This document shows positions 17,099 through 25,693 of a stretch of DNA of 64,000 nt, in pieces. Source of the DNA: JABFSS01 sp964449445. GTDB lineage: Bacteria; Patescibacteriota; Gracilibacteria; Peribacterales; Peribacteraceae. The first letter of the stretch is position 1. The number at the start of each line of letters is the position of its first letter. The notes beneath the pieces were generated by a model. The model saw nothing but the letters and a program-made list of their open reading frames with translations, ran no database searches and had not been told where the DNA came from. The position numbers and the translations under genes were made by a program. The stretch spans positions 29,029 through 93,028 of the forward strand of contig CAYUZT010000006.1 in the NCBI GenBank assembly GCA_964449445.1, read 5' to 3'.

Positions 17099-17494
17099 AT
17101 GAAAGCAGCCATCGTCCTTGATGAGAAGTTACCGGCGGGCCTGCTCGCAAACGCCGCCGCGTGCATCACGACGGGGATTTTCCGTGGAGAAGAAGCGGCA
17201 CTGGGACCGGAAGTACCTGCAGAAGACTACACATTCATTCCCATCACAAAGATTGGCATTCCAATTTTGAAAAAGGGACATAAGGACTTTCCGGAAATTC
17301 TCCAGCGAGCATGCACGAACAACGTAAAGACGATGGTCTTCACCTATGAGGCGCAGTCGACCAATAGTTACGAGGAGTACATGAAGCGCGTTGCGGGTAA
17401 AAAGCTCGCGGATCTCAAGATCGTCGGTATCGGCGTGATCGGCGATGACGCAGCCGTCACCAAAGTGGCCGGGGATCTGCCGCTTCTACGGTAA
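17099..17494 (+). CDS. DUF2000-like protein
   Basis: The 131-residue protein resembles the DUF2000 family (a peptidyl-tRNA-hydrolase-II-like fold of unknown role): MKAAIVLDEKLPAGLLANAAACITTGIF at the N-terminus, the TFIPITKIGIPILKKG segment and a C-terminal LKIVGIGVIGDDAAV. The ATG at 17099 matches the usual family start and has a TATGCT box 7 nt upstream; the in-frame codon at 17087 is less likely. It stands alone between CRP3's REP and a convergent small hypothetical. A link to the CRP system is only positional. Confidence 0.65.
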   Translation: MKAAIVLDEKLPAGLLANAAACITTGIFRGEEAALGPEVPAEDYTFIPITKIGIPILKKGHKDFPEILQRACTNNVKTMVFTYEAQSTNSYEEYMKRVAGKKLADLKIVGIGVIGDDAAVTKVAGDLPLLR

Positions 17495-17502
17495 CCAAGG
17501 TA

Positions 17503-17844
17503 TTATCGGAGAAACACTGCCTTCGAACTTCTTCTCGGTTTTCGCAAAGCTTCGTAAATCTCTTCTTCACATTGTCTCAGTTGTTCCATAACAACGGCTC
17601 CGAATTTTATTCTATGTATCTCCGGTTCCCGGAGTGCTCTCGCCGCAACAGTAAGTGCATCTTTCCTATAGAGTGCAGGAGTGTAGGATCCCAAACCAAT
17701 AGCTCTCAATTTTGCCACGACATCTTTCTTTGCAAATATTTGATGTTCTTGATTTACATCTCGGGCAGCCATTCTACCGGCATGCTCCAGCGACATTACT
17801 GCAAAAATCGGACGATGCCTGGCGTTCTTATTATTAAATGACAT
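17503..17844 (-). CDS. Hypothetical protein, 113 aa
   Basis: Unrecognised, soluble and basic. It has helical segments (AAGRDVN-like region, then LRQCEEEIYEALRKPRR) and no Cys, signal peptide or membrane span. It is convergent with the DUF2000-like gene (8-nt gap) and AT-rich compared with the CRP genes. The start ATG at 17844 is the only good one. Confidence 0.5.
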   Translation of the reverse strand: MSFNNKNARHRPIFAVMSLEHAGRMAARDVNQEHQIFAKKDVVAKLRAIGLGSYTPALYRKDALTVAARALREPEIHRIKFGAVVMEQLRQCEEEIYEALRKPRRSSKAVFLR

Positions 17845-17912
17845 TGGCTGCAGAGTCTAAGTAAAAGGCGAAAAATAGCAAAAAAATGAAGATACGATTT
17901 ACAAAAAACCCG

Positions 17913-17953
17913 TCACTTCGCCACAAACCCACCTGCGCTAAAGCTTCGGTGGG
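17913..17953 (-). repeat. REP-like element plus echo of the regulator's last codons
   Basis: After the stop of the 17967-18722 regulator (codons for A-T-A-F-V-A-K-stop), the minus strand reads codons for A-T-A, then a REP-like hairpin (CCCACC...GGTGGG, 17928-17953), then codons for F-V-A-K-stop (17913-17927). The gene end is thus spelled twice, with synonymous codons, and the second copy is split by the REP. The same pattern follows CRP10 and CRP12. Confidence 0.65.
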
Positions 17954-17966
17954 CAGGCGCCGTCGC

Positions 17967-18722
17967 CTACTTTGCAACGAACGCTGTTGCTCCCAGCCAC
18001 GCAAGATCAAAGACGGCCTTCATCGTGCGTGCGAATGCGGGACTTTCGACAATGAGACCGAGCAGCTCATCCTGATTGAGCGAAACGATGCCGACGGAGT
18101 TATTGAAGACAAGCACTTCGTTCTCAAACAGGAACTGATCGCGGTTCACGAGCAAGATCTCCAACAGGTTGTGATCGAATTTCTTGGGAAGAAATTGGTC
18201 CATCACATGAACGCTCTCCACTGTGGTTGGCGACAGGTAGCGGGTCTTGATCTTCCGCTTTATCTTTTCATGCGTATAGCGCTCGAAGAATTCCGGAAAG
18301 AAGGTGGTCACGCTCTTGAGGTTTGTGTAGCCGAGAATCTCACTCTTGGCAGAGAGGGATTCCGTAAACACGCGCTCCACTCCGTCCTGTCCTTCGTAAA
18401 AACGGATCTTCGGCCGGAACCCAAGCGAGCTCGCAAGGGACTTGAGTGATGGCAAGAGCCCCTTCGCGATATTTAATTTCTCCTCGGCAATCTCGAGAAT
18501 TTGTTCAGGAGGCTCAGGTGCGAAACACTTCACACCATTGCGGTTGTACTGACTGAGGAGTCTTTTCGCGAGAAGATTCTCGACAGTGTGATAGCAACTG
18601 ACGCGATTCACTCCCGCTTTGCGCGCAATGTTGCTGACGGGACCACCGTTGATTTCCAGAACGGCGAGATACACTTTCGCTTCTTCGTCTGTCAGCCCGA
18701 GCTTGAGGAGTTCTGTGATCAT
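17967..18722 (-). CDS. TrmB-type regulator, divergent from CRP4-CRP10
   Basis: The 251-residue protein has the TrmB-like N-terminal winged helix (LLKLGLTDEEAKVYLAVLEING, then ARKAGVNRVSCYHTVENLLAKRLL; about 1-75) and a longer C-terminal effector domain. It is transcribed away from CRP4, the head of the seven-gene CRP4-CRP10 run, across a 274-bp gap with two REP hairpins and a TACAGT-TTTT-ACTGTA inverted repeat. By position it is the likely regulator of the largest CRP operon. Its 3-prime end is duplicated around a REP. Confidence 0.85.
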   Translation of the reverse strand: MITELLKLGLTDEEAKVYLAVLEINGGPVSNIARKAGVNRVSCYHTVENLLAKRLLSQYNRNGVKCFAPEPPEQILEIAEEKLNIAKGLLPSLKSLASSLGFRPKIRFYEGQDGVERVFTESLSAKSEILGYTNLKSVTTFFPEFFERYTHEKIKRKIKTRYLSPTTVESVHVMDQFLPKKFDHNLLEILLVNRDQFLFENEVLVFNNSVGIVSLNQDELLGLIVESPAFARTMKAVFDLAWLGATAFVAK

Positions 18723-18757
18723 AGGCAGATGTCATGGTGAGGCGTTGCGCTGGGATG

Positions 18758-18820
18758 TCATGGTGAGCGGAGACGAACCATGACTCCATCTGTCATCCCT
18801 CGTCTCCGCTCGGGATGACA
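18758..18820. repeat. Two REP-like hairpins (class D)
   Basis: One hairpin has TCATGGT/ACCATGA arms (18758-18783) and the next has TGTCATCCC/GGGATGACA arms (18791-18820). Their loops, GAGCGGAGACGA and its reverse complement, show that they are inverted copies of one element. Confidence 0.7.
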
Positions 18821-18844
18821 CTACCACTGTTGTCGAAGTTTTTC

Positions 18845-18860
18845 TACAGTTTTTACTGTA
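18845..18860. promoter_or_regulatory. Candidate operator TACAGT-TTTT-ACTGTA
   Basis: Six-bp arms with a 4-bp spacer lie upstream of CRP4; the symmetry extends outward as TTTTTC/GAAAAA with one extra base. It lies in the divergent gap between the TrmB-type regulator and CRP4, so it is a plausible operator, although a hairpin role is possible. Confidence 0.45.
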
Positions 18861-18996
18861 TGAAAAATGGCTTATAGGAGCCAAAAATATGAGATTATAT
18901 GTAACACTGTTGGACGAAAATGACTCGTTCATGCACACTGTGCACGTCACAGAAAGCCATAACAACTCACTGCCCAATTTGTGCCCCCATTTTTCT

Positions 18997-20676
18997 ATGT
19001 CTTCATCATGTCTACAGTGCAAAAAATCGTTTGAGATCATGAAAGAAGATCTCGAATTCCTCGAAAAGCTCTCACCGGAGATCGGCGGAAAGAGGTTCGC
19101 ACTGCCTCCGCCCACACTCTGTCCTGATTGCAGACTCCAACGCCGCCTGGCGCACGTGAATCAACTGAACCTCTACGAGCGGACGTGCGACCTCTCGGGT
19201 GCGACGGTAATCAGCAATCACCATCCGAAGAGTCCATACAAAGTGTACCGGCAGGAAGATTGGCATAGCGACAAGTGGGAGGGGGCAACGTATGGACGGC
19301 CGTTTGATTTCTCACGACCTTTCTTTGAGCAATACCAGGAACTGAGCCTTGCAGTCCCACGACCGAACCTCTTCACGGGATACGAGTTTGATGAGAACTC
19401 GCAATACACGAACCACGCGGGAAAGAATAAGAACTGCTACCTGATCTTCGATAGTGATGAAAATCGGGATTGTTACTACAGCTACAGCATCAATCACTGC
19501 GTGAACTGCTCCGATTGCTTCCGTACACGCCGCAGTGAGCTCTGCTACGAGTGCGTAGACTGCGTGCAATGCTACGGGAGCGGATTTTTGCAGGACTGCG
19601 AGAACTGTTCAGATTCTCTCTTTTTGAAAAACTGCATCGGCTGCCGTAGCTGCCTGATGTGCAGCAATCTGAAAAACAAGGAGTACCACGTGGAGAACAA
19701 ACCCGTTTCCAAGGAAGAGTACGAGAAGATGCGCGACATGCTCTCATCCCATTCTGTCTTGCAGAACGCGGCAAAGAGATTTGCCAAGCTCAAGCTGGAA
19801 CATCCGCAGAAATACATGCATGGCACGCAGAATGAGAATGTGACGGGCGATTACCTGGTCAACTGCAAGAATGCCTTCCGGTGCTTCGATACGGAGAACC
19901 TGTGGGATGGCCGCTACGTGTACCAGGGTTTCATGCCGCTCAAGGATTGCATGGACGTGCACGAATGCGGCGAAGGAGAACTGCTCTACGAGTGTTCTGT
20001 CGCCGGCTATCAAATACAGCGTCTCTGGTTTTCGGCTTACACGCTGGCTGCATCCAGTGACCAGCTCTACTGTCAGCATTGTCCGCATAGTAAACACTGC
20101 TTTGGCTGCATCGGCATTCGGCGCAAGGAGTACTGCCTCCTCAACACGCAGTACTCTCAGGAAGAGTACGATCAATTGGTACCGAAGATAATCAAACACA
20201 TGCAAAAGACGGGTGAATGGGGACAATTCTTTCCAATCAGTCTCTCCACGTTCGGATATAACCAATCGCTTGCACAGGATTACTATCCACTGGAGAAGAA
20301 AGACGTTATGAAACACAACTGGGCATGGTTCGATGAGCCGGATTCAGCTGATCGGTATCTGGGACCGCAAGTGAATGTTCCGGAGAGGATCCAAGACGTC
20401 ACCGACGATATCACCAAGCAGATACTGACCTGTGAAACATCGGGAAAGCAGTTCAAAATCATCCCGCAGGAACTCGCACTCTACCGGCAACTCAGAGTGC
20501 CGCTCCCCCGCAACCGCTTCTTTGAGCGCCACCGCAGCCGCCTTGCACAACGGAACCCCCGAACTCTTCACGCACGATCATGCGATAACTGCAAAACTCC
20601 AATCGAAACGACGTACGCCACAAATCGGCCGGAAAAAATCTACTGCGAATCGTGCTATCAGCAATCTTTGATATGA
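18997..20676 (+). CDS. CRP4: cysteine-rich zinc-ribbon/solenoid paralog
   Basis: This 559-residue paralog begins MSSSCLQCKKSF; the upstream in-frame ATG at 18889 would add 36 residues unlike any other paralog, so 18997 is preferred. CLQC and CPDC form the N-terminal pairs, followed by RTCDLSG. Two Cys-repeat modules follow (ending CSNLKNKEYHVENKPVSKEEYE and CFGCIGIRRKEYCLLNTQ). The C-terminal module keeps CDNC and CESC. It is the only member that ends CYQQSLI instead of the near-universal CYLKEVY. It heads the tightly packed CRP4-CRP10 run; its stop overlaps the CRP5 start as ATGA. Confidence 0.85.
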   Translation: MSSSCLQCKKSFEIMKEDLEFLEKLSPEIGGKRFALPPPTLCPDCRLQRRLAHVNQLNLYERTCDLSGATVISNHHPKSPYKVYRQEDWHSDKWEGATYGRPFDFSRPFFEQYQELSLAVPRPNLFTGYEFDENSQYTNHAGKNKNCYLIFDSDENRDCYYSYSINHCVNCSDCFRTRRSELCYECVDCVQCYGSGFLQDCENCSDSLFLKNCIGCRSCLMCSNLKNKEYHVENKPVSKEEYEKMRDMLSSHSVLQNAAKRFAKLKLEHPQKYMHGTQNENVTGDYLVNCKNAFRCFDTENLWDGRYVYQGFMPLKDCMDVHECGEGELLYECSVAGYQIQRLWFSAYTLAASSDQLYCQHCPHSKHCFGCIGIRRKEYCLLNTQYSQEEYDQLVPKIIKHMQKTGEWGQFFPISLSTFGYNQSLAQDYYPLEKKDVMKHNWAWFDEPDSADRYLGPQVNVPERIQDVTDDITKQILTCETSGKQFKIIPQELALYRQLRVPLPRNRFFERHRSRLAQRNPRTLHARSCDNCKTPIETTYATNRPEKIYCESCYQQSLI

Positions 20677-22343
20677 AATCACCCGCTTGTGCACAGTGCC
20701 GACAATCATTGGAGATCACGAAGAATGATCTGAAATTCTATGATCTGGTTTCTCCAGTCATTGCGGGAAAGAAGTACCTCGTCCCTCCCCCCACACTCTG
20801 TCCCGACTGCCGCAGGCAACGGCGGCTGAGTTTTCGAAACGAACGAACGCTCTATCACCGAAAATGCGACTTCTCTGGAAAGCAGCTCATCTCAAATTTT
20901 GCGGTGGATGCCGAAAATCCCGCCTACGCGTATGAAGAATGGTGGAGTGACAAATGGGATGCAAAAAGTTTTGGCCGCGCATTCGACTGGAGCAAAACAT
21001 TCTTCGACCAGTACGCCGAACTGCAGCGTGTCGTCCCGCAACTAGCACTGCTGGTCTGGAATTCCGAAAACAGCGACTACTGCAACTGTGTGGGAAACGT
21101 CAAAGACTGCTACCTCATTTTTGGCTCTGTGTACTCACAAGATTGCTACTACGGATCGCCGTACTACTCTAAAAACTGCGTCGATACGCTTCTCGTCCGA
21201 GAATGCGAGCGATGCTACGAATGCGTCGATTGCCGCAAGCTCTACGGGTGCATTGGCTGCCGGGACTGTCACAACGGATGCGATCTGCTCTTTTGCTACG
21301 ACTGTCAGAGCTGTACCGACTGCATCGGCTGTGCTGGTTTGCGGCAAAAAAAGCACTGCATCCTCAATACGCAATATACAAAAGAGGAATATGAAAAATT
21401 ACGCGCAAAATTCGACCTCTCGGATCCGAAAACTCATGCGTCTCTGCGGGAAAAACTTCGCAAAATTTCCCTGGAAATCCCCCATCGGTTCATGCAGTGC
21501 GCGCAGACGGAGAACGTGAGCGGCAATTTCGTGTATCAGTCGAAGAACGTCCACGACTCGTATTATGCCGATCGATGCGAAGATTGCGGCTACTGCGCAC
21601 AGGTGGTAGATCTGAAAGACTGTCATGATAACAATTACACCGAAGAGAACGAGCGTTGCTATGAGTACATCGGTAACTACCAGAACAATCACCTTCTCTT
21701 CTCCCGTTTCTCCAATCATGTGTCAGAGAGCATGTACTGCGATAGCTGTTTCACGAGCAAGAATCTTTTTGGATGCATCGGGCTGCGGAATTCTGAGTAC
21801 TGCATCCTTAATAAACAGTACACGAAGGACGAATATGAAGACCTTGTTCCGAAAATCATCGCCTACATGCAAAAAACGGGAGAATGGGGAGAATTCTGGC
21901 CCACGCGGATCAGTCCCTTCGGCTATAACGAGACAGTCGCGCAGGAATACTTCCCGCTCACGCAAAAAGACACGAAGAAAAACGGGTGGAAATGGCATAC
22001 GGAAGAAGAATCGAGCGAAAAGTACCTGGGACCGACAGTGGAAATCCCCCGGAAGATTGAAGATGTGACGGAAGAGATCTGTCAGAAAATTCTGCTGTGT
22101 GACGTGACCGAACGACCGTACAAAATCATCCCGCAGGAATTGAAGTTCTATAAGGAGATGGGCATTCCGATTCCCCGCAGCTGTCCCGATGAACGTCATA
22201 GAGAACGCATGGCACTCCGTAATCCTCGCACGCTGTGGGCGCGAGCATGTTCCAAGTGCGGCAAGGAGATCCGGACAACGTATGCGCCCGATCGACCGGA
22301 AATCGTCTACTGCGAAGAGTGTTATCTCGCTACTGTGTACTAA
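20673..22343 (+). CDS. CRP5: cysteine-rich zinc-ribbon/solenoid paralog
   Basis: This 556-residue paralog has about 41 Cys. Its ATG lies in the CRP4 stop (ATGA), which points to coupled translation. It is close to the family consensus: CAQC and CPDC, R-N-E-R-T-L-Y-H-R-K-C, EEWWSDKWD, a first Cys module with the run CERCYECVDC...CIGCRDC, a second module ending CIGLRNSEYCILNKQ, the linker TGEWGEFW...SPFGYNETVAQEYFPLT, then CSKC and CEEC before YLATVY. Most Cys-to-Cys distances in the first module are 3, 6, 9 or 12 residues. No export signal. Function unknown. Confidence 0.86.
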   Translation: MKSPACAQCRQSLEITKNDLKFYDLVSPVIAGKKYLVPPPTLCPDCRRQRRLSFRNERTLYHRKCDFSGKQLISNFAVDAENPAYAYEEWWSDKWDAKSFGRAFDWSKTFFDQYAELQRVVPQLALLVWNSENSDYCNCVGNVKDCYLIFGSVYSQDCYYGSPYYSKNCVDTLLVRECERCYECVDCRKLYGCIGCRDCHNGCDLLFCYDCQSCTDCIGCAGLRQKKHCILNTQYTKEEYEKLRAKFDLSDPKTHASLREKLRKISLEIPHRFMQCAQTENVSGNFVYQSKNVHDSYYADRCEDCGYCAQVVDLKDCHDNNYTEENERCYEYIGNYQNNHLLFSRFSNHVSESMYCDSCFTSKNLFGCIGLRNSEYCILNKQYTKDEYEDLVPKIIAYMQKTGEWGEFWPTRISPFGYNETVAQEYFPLTQKDTKKNGWKWHTEEESSEKYLGPTVEIPRKIEDVTEEICQKILLCDVTERPYKIIPQELKFYKEMGIPIPRSCPDERHRERMALRNPRTLWARACSKCGKEIRTTYAPDRPEIVYCEECYLATVY

Positions 22344-22345
22344 CC

Positions 22346-24022
22346 ATGCCAAATACTTGCACACAATGTCGGCAATCCTTCGAGATTACGAGTGAAGATC
22401 TCGCATTTTATGAGAAAGCGTCACCGATCATCAATGGAAAGACATACTTGATTCCCTCCCCGACCCTCTGTCCCGACTGCCGCGTGCAGCGGCGCATGGG
22501 GTGGCGCAATGACCGCACGTTCTACCATCGTAAATGTGATTTATCGGGAAAGCAGATCATCAGCCTCTACCCGCCGGTGACGCCGTTCCCTGTGTACCAC
22601 CAGAGCGAGTGGTACAGCGACAAATGGGACCCGATGACCTACGGCCGTTCCTTCGATTTCTCACGTCCATTCTTCGATCAGTGGAAAGAATTGATGAACA
22701 CGGTGCCGCGCCTGGGCATTGATATCGTGAATTGCGAGAACAGTGACTACTGCAACTACTGTGGGGATGATAAAAACTGCTATTTGGATATCGCTGGCGA
22801 AGCCAACGAAGACTGCTACTTCGATCTCTTCACCAAATACAGCAAGAACTGCGTCGACTGTACCTTCGCGTACAACTCCACCCTCTGCTACGAATGTATT
22901 CAGGTCTACAACTGTTACAACGTCCGGTATTCACAGTACATGGAGGATTGTTCTGATTGCGCGCTGTGCTTTGACTGCAAAGGGTCGCGTAATTGTCTCC
23001 TCTGCATCAATCAGCGCAACAAGGAGTACTGCATTCTGAATCAACAATATTCAAAAGAGGAGTTCCAGAAAAAACTCTCCGAGTTGAAGCTGAATTCTTG
23101 GAAAGGATTACAAGCGGTCTTCGCGCTCTGGAAGAAGATGCGTATCGAGAAAGGCATCTACCGCGATATGTACAACCTGAGCTGCGAGAATGTGATCGGC
23201 AATGACGTGAAAAATTCCAAGAGCTGCCGCCACTGCTTCAATGTGACTAACAGCGAAGACGGCGCGTACCTCTACGACGTACTCGATGCGAAAGATTGCC
23301 AGGATATGAACTATTCCCTCTACAAGCCCGAGCTCGCCTACGACACGATCTCCACTCTGCAGATGCGCTCCTCGGCGTTCAATATGGCCTCACATTACTG
23401 CTCGAGCGTCTTCTACTGCGATCTCACGAACAATTCCAAGAACCTCTTTGGCTGCATCGGCCTTAATCACAAGGAGTACTGCATCCTGAACAAGCAGTAC
23501 ACAAAGAAAGAGTACGAGGAGCTTCTGCCGAAGATCATTACACATATGGAGACGACGAAAGAATGGGGAAATTTTTTCCCACTGACGATCTCCCCCTTCG
23601 GATACAACGAAACCGTTGCTCAGGAGTATATGCCGCTTAAGAAGACCGATGTGCAGTCACGCACGTGGACATGGCGAGACGAATCTGCGGCCGATCAAGA
23701 ATATTTGGGACCATCGGTTGAAATCCCCGACCGCATAGAGGACGTGAACGACGATATCACCGGAAAAATCCTGAAATGCGCCGGTTCAGGCAAACCGTTT
23801 AAGATTATTCCCCAAGAATTGAAATTCTATAAGCAGCAAGGAATTCCTATCCCGAGAAAATCGCCCCAAGAGCGTCACAAAGAACGTAATCACCTCCGTT
23901 CTCCACGAAAACTCTGGGAACGAACGTGTACGAAATGCTCGAAGAGCACCACGAGTTCCTATGCACCCGATCGGCCTGAGAAAATCTATTGTGAAGAGTG
24001 CTATTTGAAAGCCGTCTATTGA
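22346..24022 (+). CDS. CRP6: cysteine-rich zinc-ribbon/solenoid paralog
   Basis: This 558-residue paralog starts 3 nt after the CRP5 stop; a longer frame from 22235 lies inside CRP5 and is rejected. N-terminal pairs are CTQC and CPDC, then HRKCDLSG. Its first Cys module shows a clear 12-residue period (Cys-Tyr-x10-Cys steps), the best example in the array. The second module ends CIGLNHKEYCILNKQ. In the C-terminal module the first pair is lost (CAGSGKPFKI and RKSPQERH, with Ser for Cys), while CTKC and CEEC remain. It ends YLKAVY, and its TGA stop shares a base with the CRP7 ATG. Confidence 0.86.
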   Translation: MPNTCTQCRQSFEITSEDLAFYEKASPIINGKTYLIPSPTLCPDCRVQRRMGWRNDRTFYHRKCDLSGKQIISLYPPVTPFPVYHQSEWYSDKWDPMTYGRSFDFSRPFFDQWKELMNTVPRLGIDIVNCENSDYCNYCGDDKNCYLDIAGEANEDCYFDLFTKYSKNCVDCTFAYNSTLCYECIQVYNCYNVRYSQYMEDCSDCALCFDCKGSRNCLLCINQRNKEYCILNQQYSKEEFQKKLSELKLNSWKGLQAVFALWKKMRIEKGIYRDMYNLSCENVIGNDVKNSKSCRHCFNVTNSEDGAYLYDVLDAKDCQDMNYSLYKPELAYDTISTLQMRSSAFNMASHYCSSVFYCDLTNNSKNLFGCIGLNHKEYCILNKQYTKKEYEELLPKIITHMETTKEWGNFFPLTISPFGYNETVAQEYMPLKKTDVQSRTWTWRDESAADQEYLGPSVEIPDRIEDVNDDITGKILKCAGSGKPFKIIPQELKFYKQQGIPIPRKSPQERHKERNHLRSPRKLWERTCTKCSKSTTSSYAPDRPEKIYCEECYLKAVY

Positions 24023-25689
24023 TGGAAAAAACATGTCTCCAATGCACGGCTGTGTTTGAGATCACGAAAGAGGATCTCGTGTTCTATGAGAAAGTTTCAC
24101 CGATCATTGCCGGGAAGACATATCCGATTCCACCGCCCACGCTCTGCCCCGACTGCCGCCTGCAGCGCCGACTATGCTGGCGGAGCGAAACGAAACTCTA
24201 TCATCGCAAATACGACAAGACCGGGAAGCAGATTATCTCGATGTACTCGCAGGACAAACCGCACAAGGTGTACGCACAGGAAGAATGGTGGGGCGATGGA
24301 TGGGATCCTTTCGATTATGGAAAGTCGTTTGATTCCACCCGCCCGTTCTTTGAACAATTTGGCGAACTGATTCTCCAGGTTCCACGACCATCTCTTATCT
24401 GCGAACAATCTGAAAATTGCAATTACTGTCACAACACGACATTTTCAAAAAACTCTTACCTTTGTTTTGCTGCTCTGGAAATCGAAAATTGTTACTACGA
24501 TTACATCCTCGTCAAATGCAGGGATGCCATCGACTGCCTGAGCGTGTCGGGTTCCGAACTTTGCTACCAGTGTATCAACAGCAGACAATGCTACCGCTGC
24601 TCAGATGTTCAGAATGCCATCAACTGCAGAGATTGCACGTTCTGCTTCGACTGTACGGGATGCAAAAATTGCATCGGCTGCGTCGGTCTGCGTCAAAAAG
24701 AGTTCCATGTATTTAATGCACCCGTATCAAAAGATGAATTTGAGAAAATGCGCCGGTCCCTTGACTCCCATACGGCATATGAGGCTTTGCGAAAGAAGTT
24801 CGGACAGCTGAAAATTGGACTGCCGCACCGTGCCAGCTTCCAGGTGAGCTGCGAAGATTGCACTGGTGATCATATTTTCCATTCCAGGCGCTGTCTTTCC
24901 TGTTTTGAAATCGAGGACTGCGAAGACATCGCCTATTCACATAACACAAATAAATTCAAAGATTCCATGGACGTCTTCGGTGCGATGATGGGCGGAGAAT
25001 TGCAATATGACAACATTGCGGCAGGTGGAGGAGTCCATGTGATGTTTTCGTACCTCAGCTGGCATAATTCCGACTCGTACTATCTCAATTATTGTCACAA
25101 TTCGCGCGACCTCTTCGGATGCATCGGATTGCGGCAGAAGCAATACTGCATCCTGAATACGCAATATACGAAGGAAGAATACGAGCAGCTCCTCCCAAAA
25201 ATCATTCAACACATGCAAAAAACAGGAGAATGGGGGCAATTCCTTCCAGTCGCTCTCTCCCCGATTGGTTACAACGAGAGCAATGCATATAGCTTTTATC
25301 CTCTGACCCGTGATGAGTGCCTCGCGCGCGGATGGAAGTGGAATGACGAAGATGATTCTCGCGAAAAATATTTAGGACCGAGTGAGCGTATTCCCGATTC
25401 CATCGCCGACGTTACCGATGATATCTGCCAGAAAATTCTCATCTGCGAAGCAACCGGCAAGCCATACAAGATCATTCCGCAAGAACTCGCTTTCTATAGA
25501 ACGATGGCCATCCCGATCCCCAGGAAGTGTCCGGATCAGCGTCACAAAGAAAGAATGACACGCAGGAATCCCCGCAAACTCTGGAAGAGAACATGTGCAA
25601 AGTGCTCAAAGGAGATCCAGACGACGTATGCACCCAATCGTCCGGAGAAAATCTACTGTGAAGAATGCTATCTGAAGGAGGTATACTAA
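24022..25689 (+). CDS. CRP7: cysteine-rich zinc-ribbon/solenoid paralog
   Basis: This 555-residue paralog overlaps the CRP6 stop by one base (TGATG). CLQC and CPDC are present, but the third N-terminal ligand is replaced (HRKYDKTG, Tyr for Cys). The linker after the second Cys module is variant (SPIGYNESNAYSFYPL). The terminal module keeps CAKC and CEEC and ends YLKEVY. Those last codons, AAG GAG GTA TAC TAA, contain both an ideal Shine-Dalgarno sequence and a TATACT box just ahead of CRP8. Confidence 0.86.
   Translation: MEKTCLQCTAVFEITKEDLVFYEKVSPIIAGKTYPIPPPTLCPDCRLQRRLCWRSETKLYHRKYDKTGKQIISMYSQDKPHKVYAQEEWWGDGWDPFDYGKSFDSTRPFFEQFGELILQVPRPSLICEQSENCNYCHNTTFSKNSYLCFAALEIENCYYDYILVKCRDAIDCLSVSGSELCYQCINSRQCYRCSDVQNAINCRDCTFCFDCTGCKNCIGCVGLRQKEFHVFNAPVSKDEFEKMRRSLDSHTAYEALRKKFGQLKIGLPHRASFQVSCEDCTGDHIFHSRRCLSCFEIEDCEDIAYSHNTNKFKDSMDVFGAMMGGELQYDNIAAGGGVHVMFSYLSWHNSDSYYLNYCHNSRDLFGCIGLRQKQYCILNTQYTKEEYEQLLPKIIQHMQKTGEWGQFLPVALSPIGYNESNAYSFYPLTRDECLARGWKWNDEDDSREKYLGPSERIPDSIADVTDDICQKILICEATGKPYKIIPQELAFYRTMAIPIPRKCPDQRHKERMTRRNPRKLWKRTCAKCSKEIQTTYAPNRPEKIYCEECYLKEVY
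25682..25687 (+). promoter_or_regulatory. TATACT box and SD-like sequence inside the CRP7 tail, 6 nt before CRP8
   Basis: The codons for the last residues of CRP7 read AAGGAGG-TATACTAA. TATACT ends 6 nt before the CRP8 ATG, and AAGGAGG lies 12 nt before it. The C-terminal coding sequence could therefore serve as promoter or ribosome-binding region of the next gene. Confidence 0.45.
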
Positions 25690-25693
25690 CCTC

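Noticed and set aside
18889..18996. Upstream 36-codon extension of CRP4
   Set aside because: No other paralog has such an N-terminus, and the C-x-x-C start at 18997 matches the family; the extra region overlaps likely promoter DNA.
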